Source: Deltaproteobacteria bacterium
GTDB lineage: Bacteria; Desulfobacterota; DSM-4660; Desulfatiglandales; HGW-15
Assembly (NCBI GenBank): GCA_019308525.1
Contig: JAFDIC010000271.1
Location: forward strand, 1-5,714
Direction of reading: 5' to 3'
Length of the DNA: 5,714 nucleotides
Part shown: piece by piece, positions 5,708 through 5,714 of the stretch
How the letters are laid out: every line of letters starts with the position of its first letter
Numbering within the stretch: position 1 is the stretch's first letter
Notes under the pieces: model-generated
What the model saw: the letters and a program-made list of their open reading frames with translations, nothing else
What the model was told of the DNA's origin: nothing
Database searches by the model: none
Program-made: the position numbers and the translations under genes

Positions 5708-5714
5708 TATCAGT

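Overview
The window is an uninterrupted minus-strand run of general (type II) secretion pathway genes. Reading right to left, in transcription order, they are gspF, gspG, gspH, gspI, gspJ, gspK and the first 432 codons of gspL, which runs off the left edge. No gene on the plus strand is credible: the long plus-strand reading frames are antisense shadows of the gsp genes.

Layout: the right edge (about 5643-5714) is a short non-coding stretch ahead of gspF. It holds a GC-rich hairpin with a CUUG tetraloop, and probably the last bases of an upstream gene. GspF (inner-membrane platform) is followed, after a 58-base gap, by the major pseudopilin GspG. The minor pseudopilins GspH, GspI, GspJ and GspK come next with gaps of 4 and 7 bases or overlaps of 17-32 bases, so they are almost certainly translationally coupled. 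GspL starts 10 bases after gspK. No terminator or convincing promoter lies inside, so the whole window looks like the middle of one operon. By family convention gspE (ATPase) would be expected to the right and gspM to the left.

How the genes work together: GspL recruits the GspE ATPase to the membrane and, with GspF, forms the assembly platform. GspG is polymerised into the short periplasmic pseudopilus. GspH, I, J and K form the pseudopilus tip, with GspK, which lacks Glu+5, at the apex. Each of the five pseudopilins carries a type IV prepilin leader (Gly before the cleavage site, then a hydrophobic helix). The prepilin peptidase is not in the window.

Organism: the DNA is moderately GC-rich (roughly mid-50s percent by eye). 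It uses AGG heavily for arginine and GGG/CCC freely, and the operon order is F-G-H-I-J-K-L. GspL has an unusually long cytoplasmic part. Together these fit a Desulfobacterota/'deltaproteobacterial' type genome better than an enteric one, but this is inference from style, not a proof.

Overall this is a well-conserved housekeeping/secretion operon and I see no novel system in it. The points most worth a second look are the hairpin before gspF, the PilM-length cytoplasmic domain of GspL with an altered phosphate-1 motif, and two G7 tracts inside gspL.
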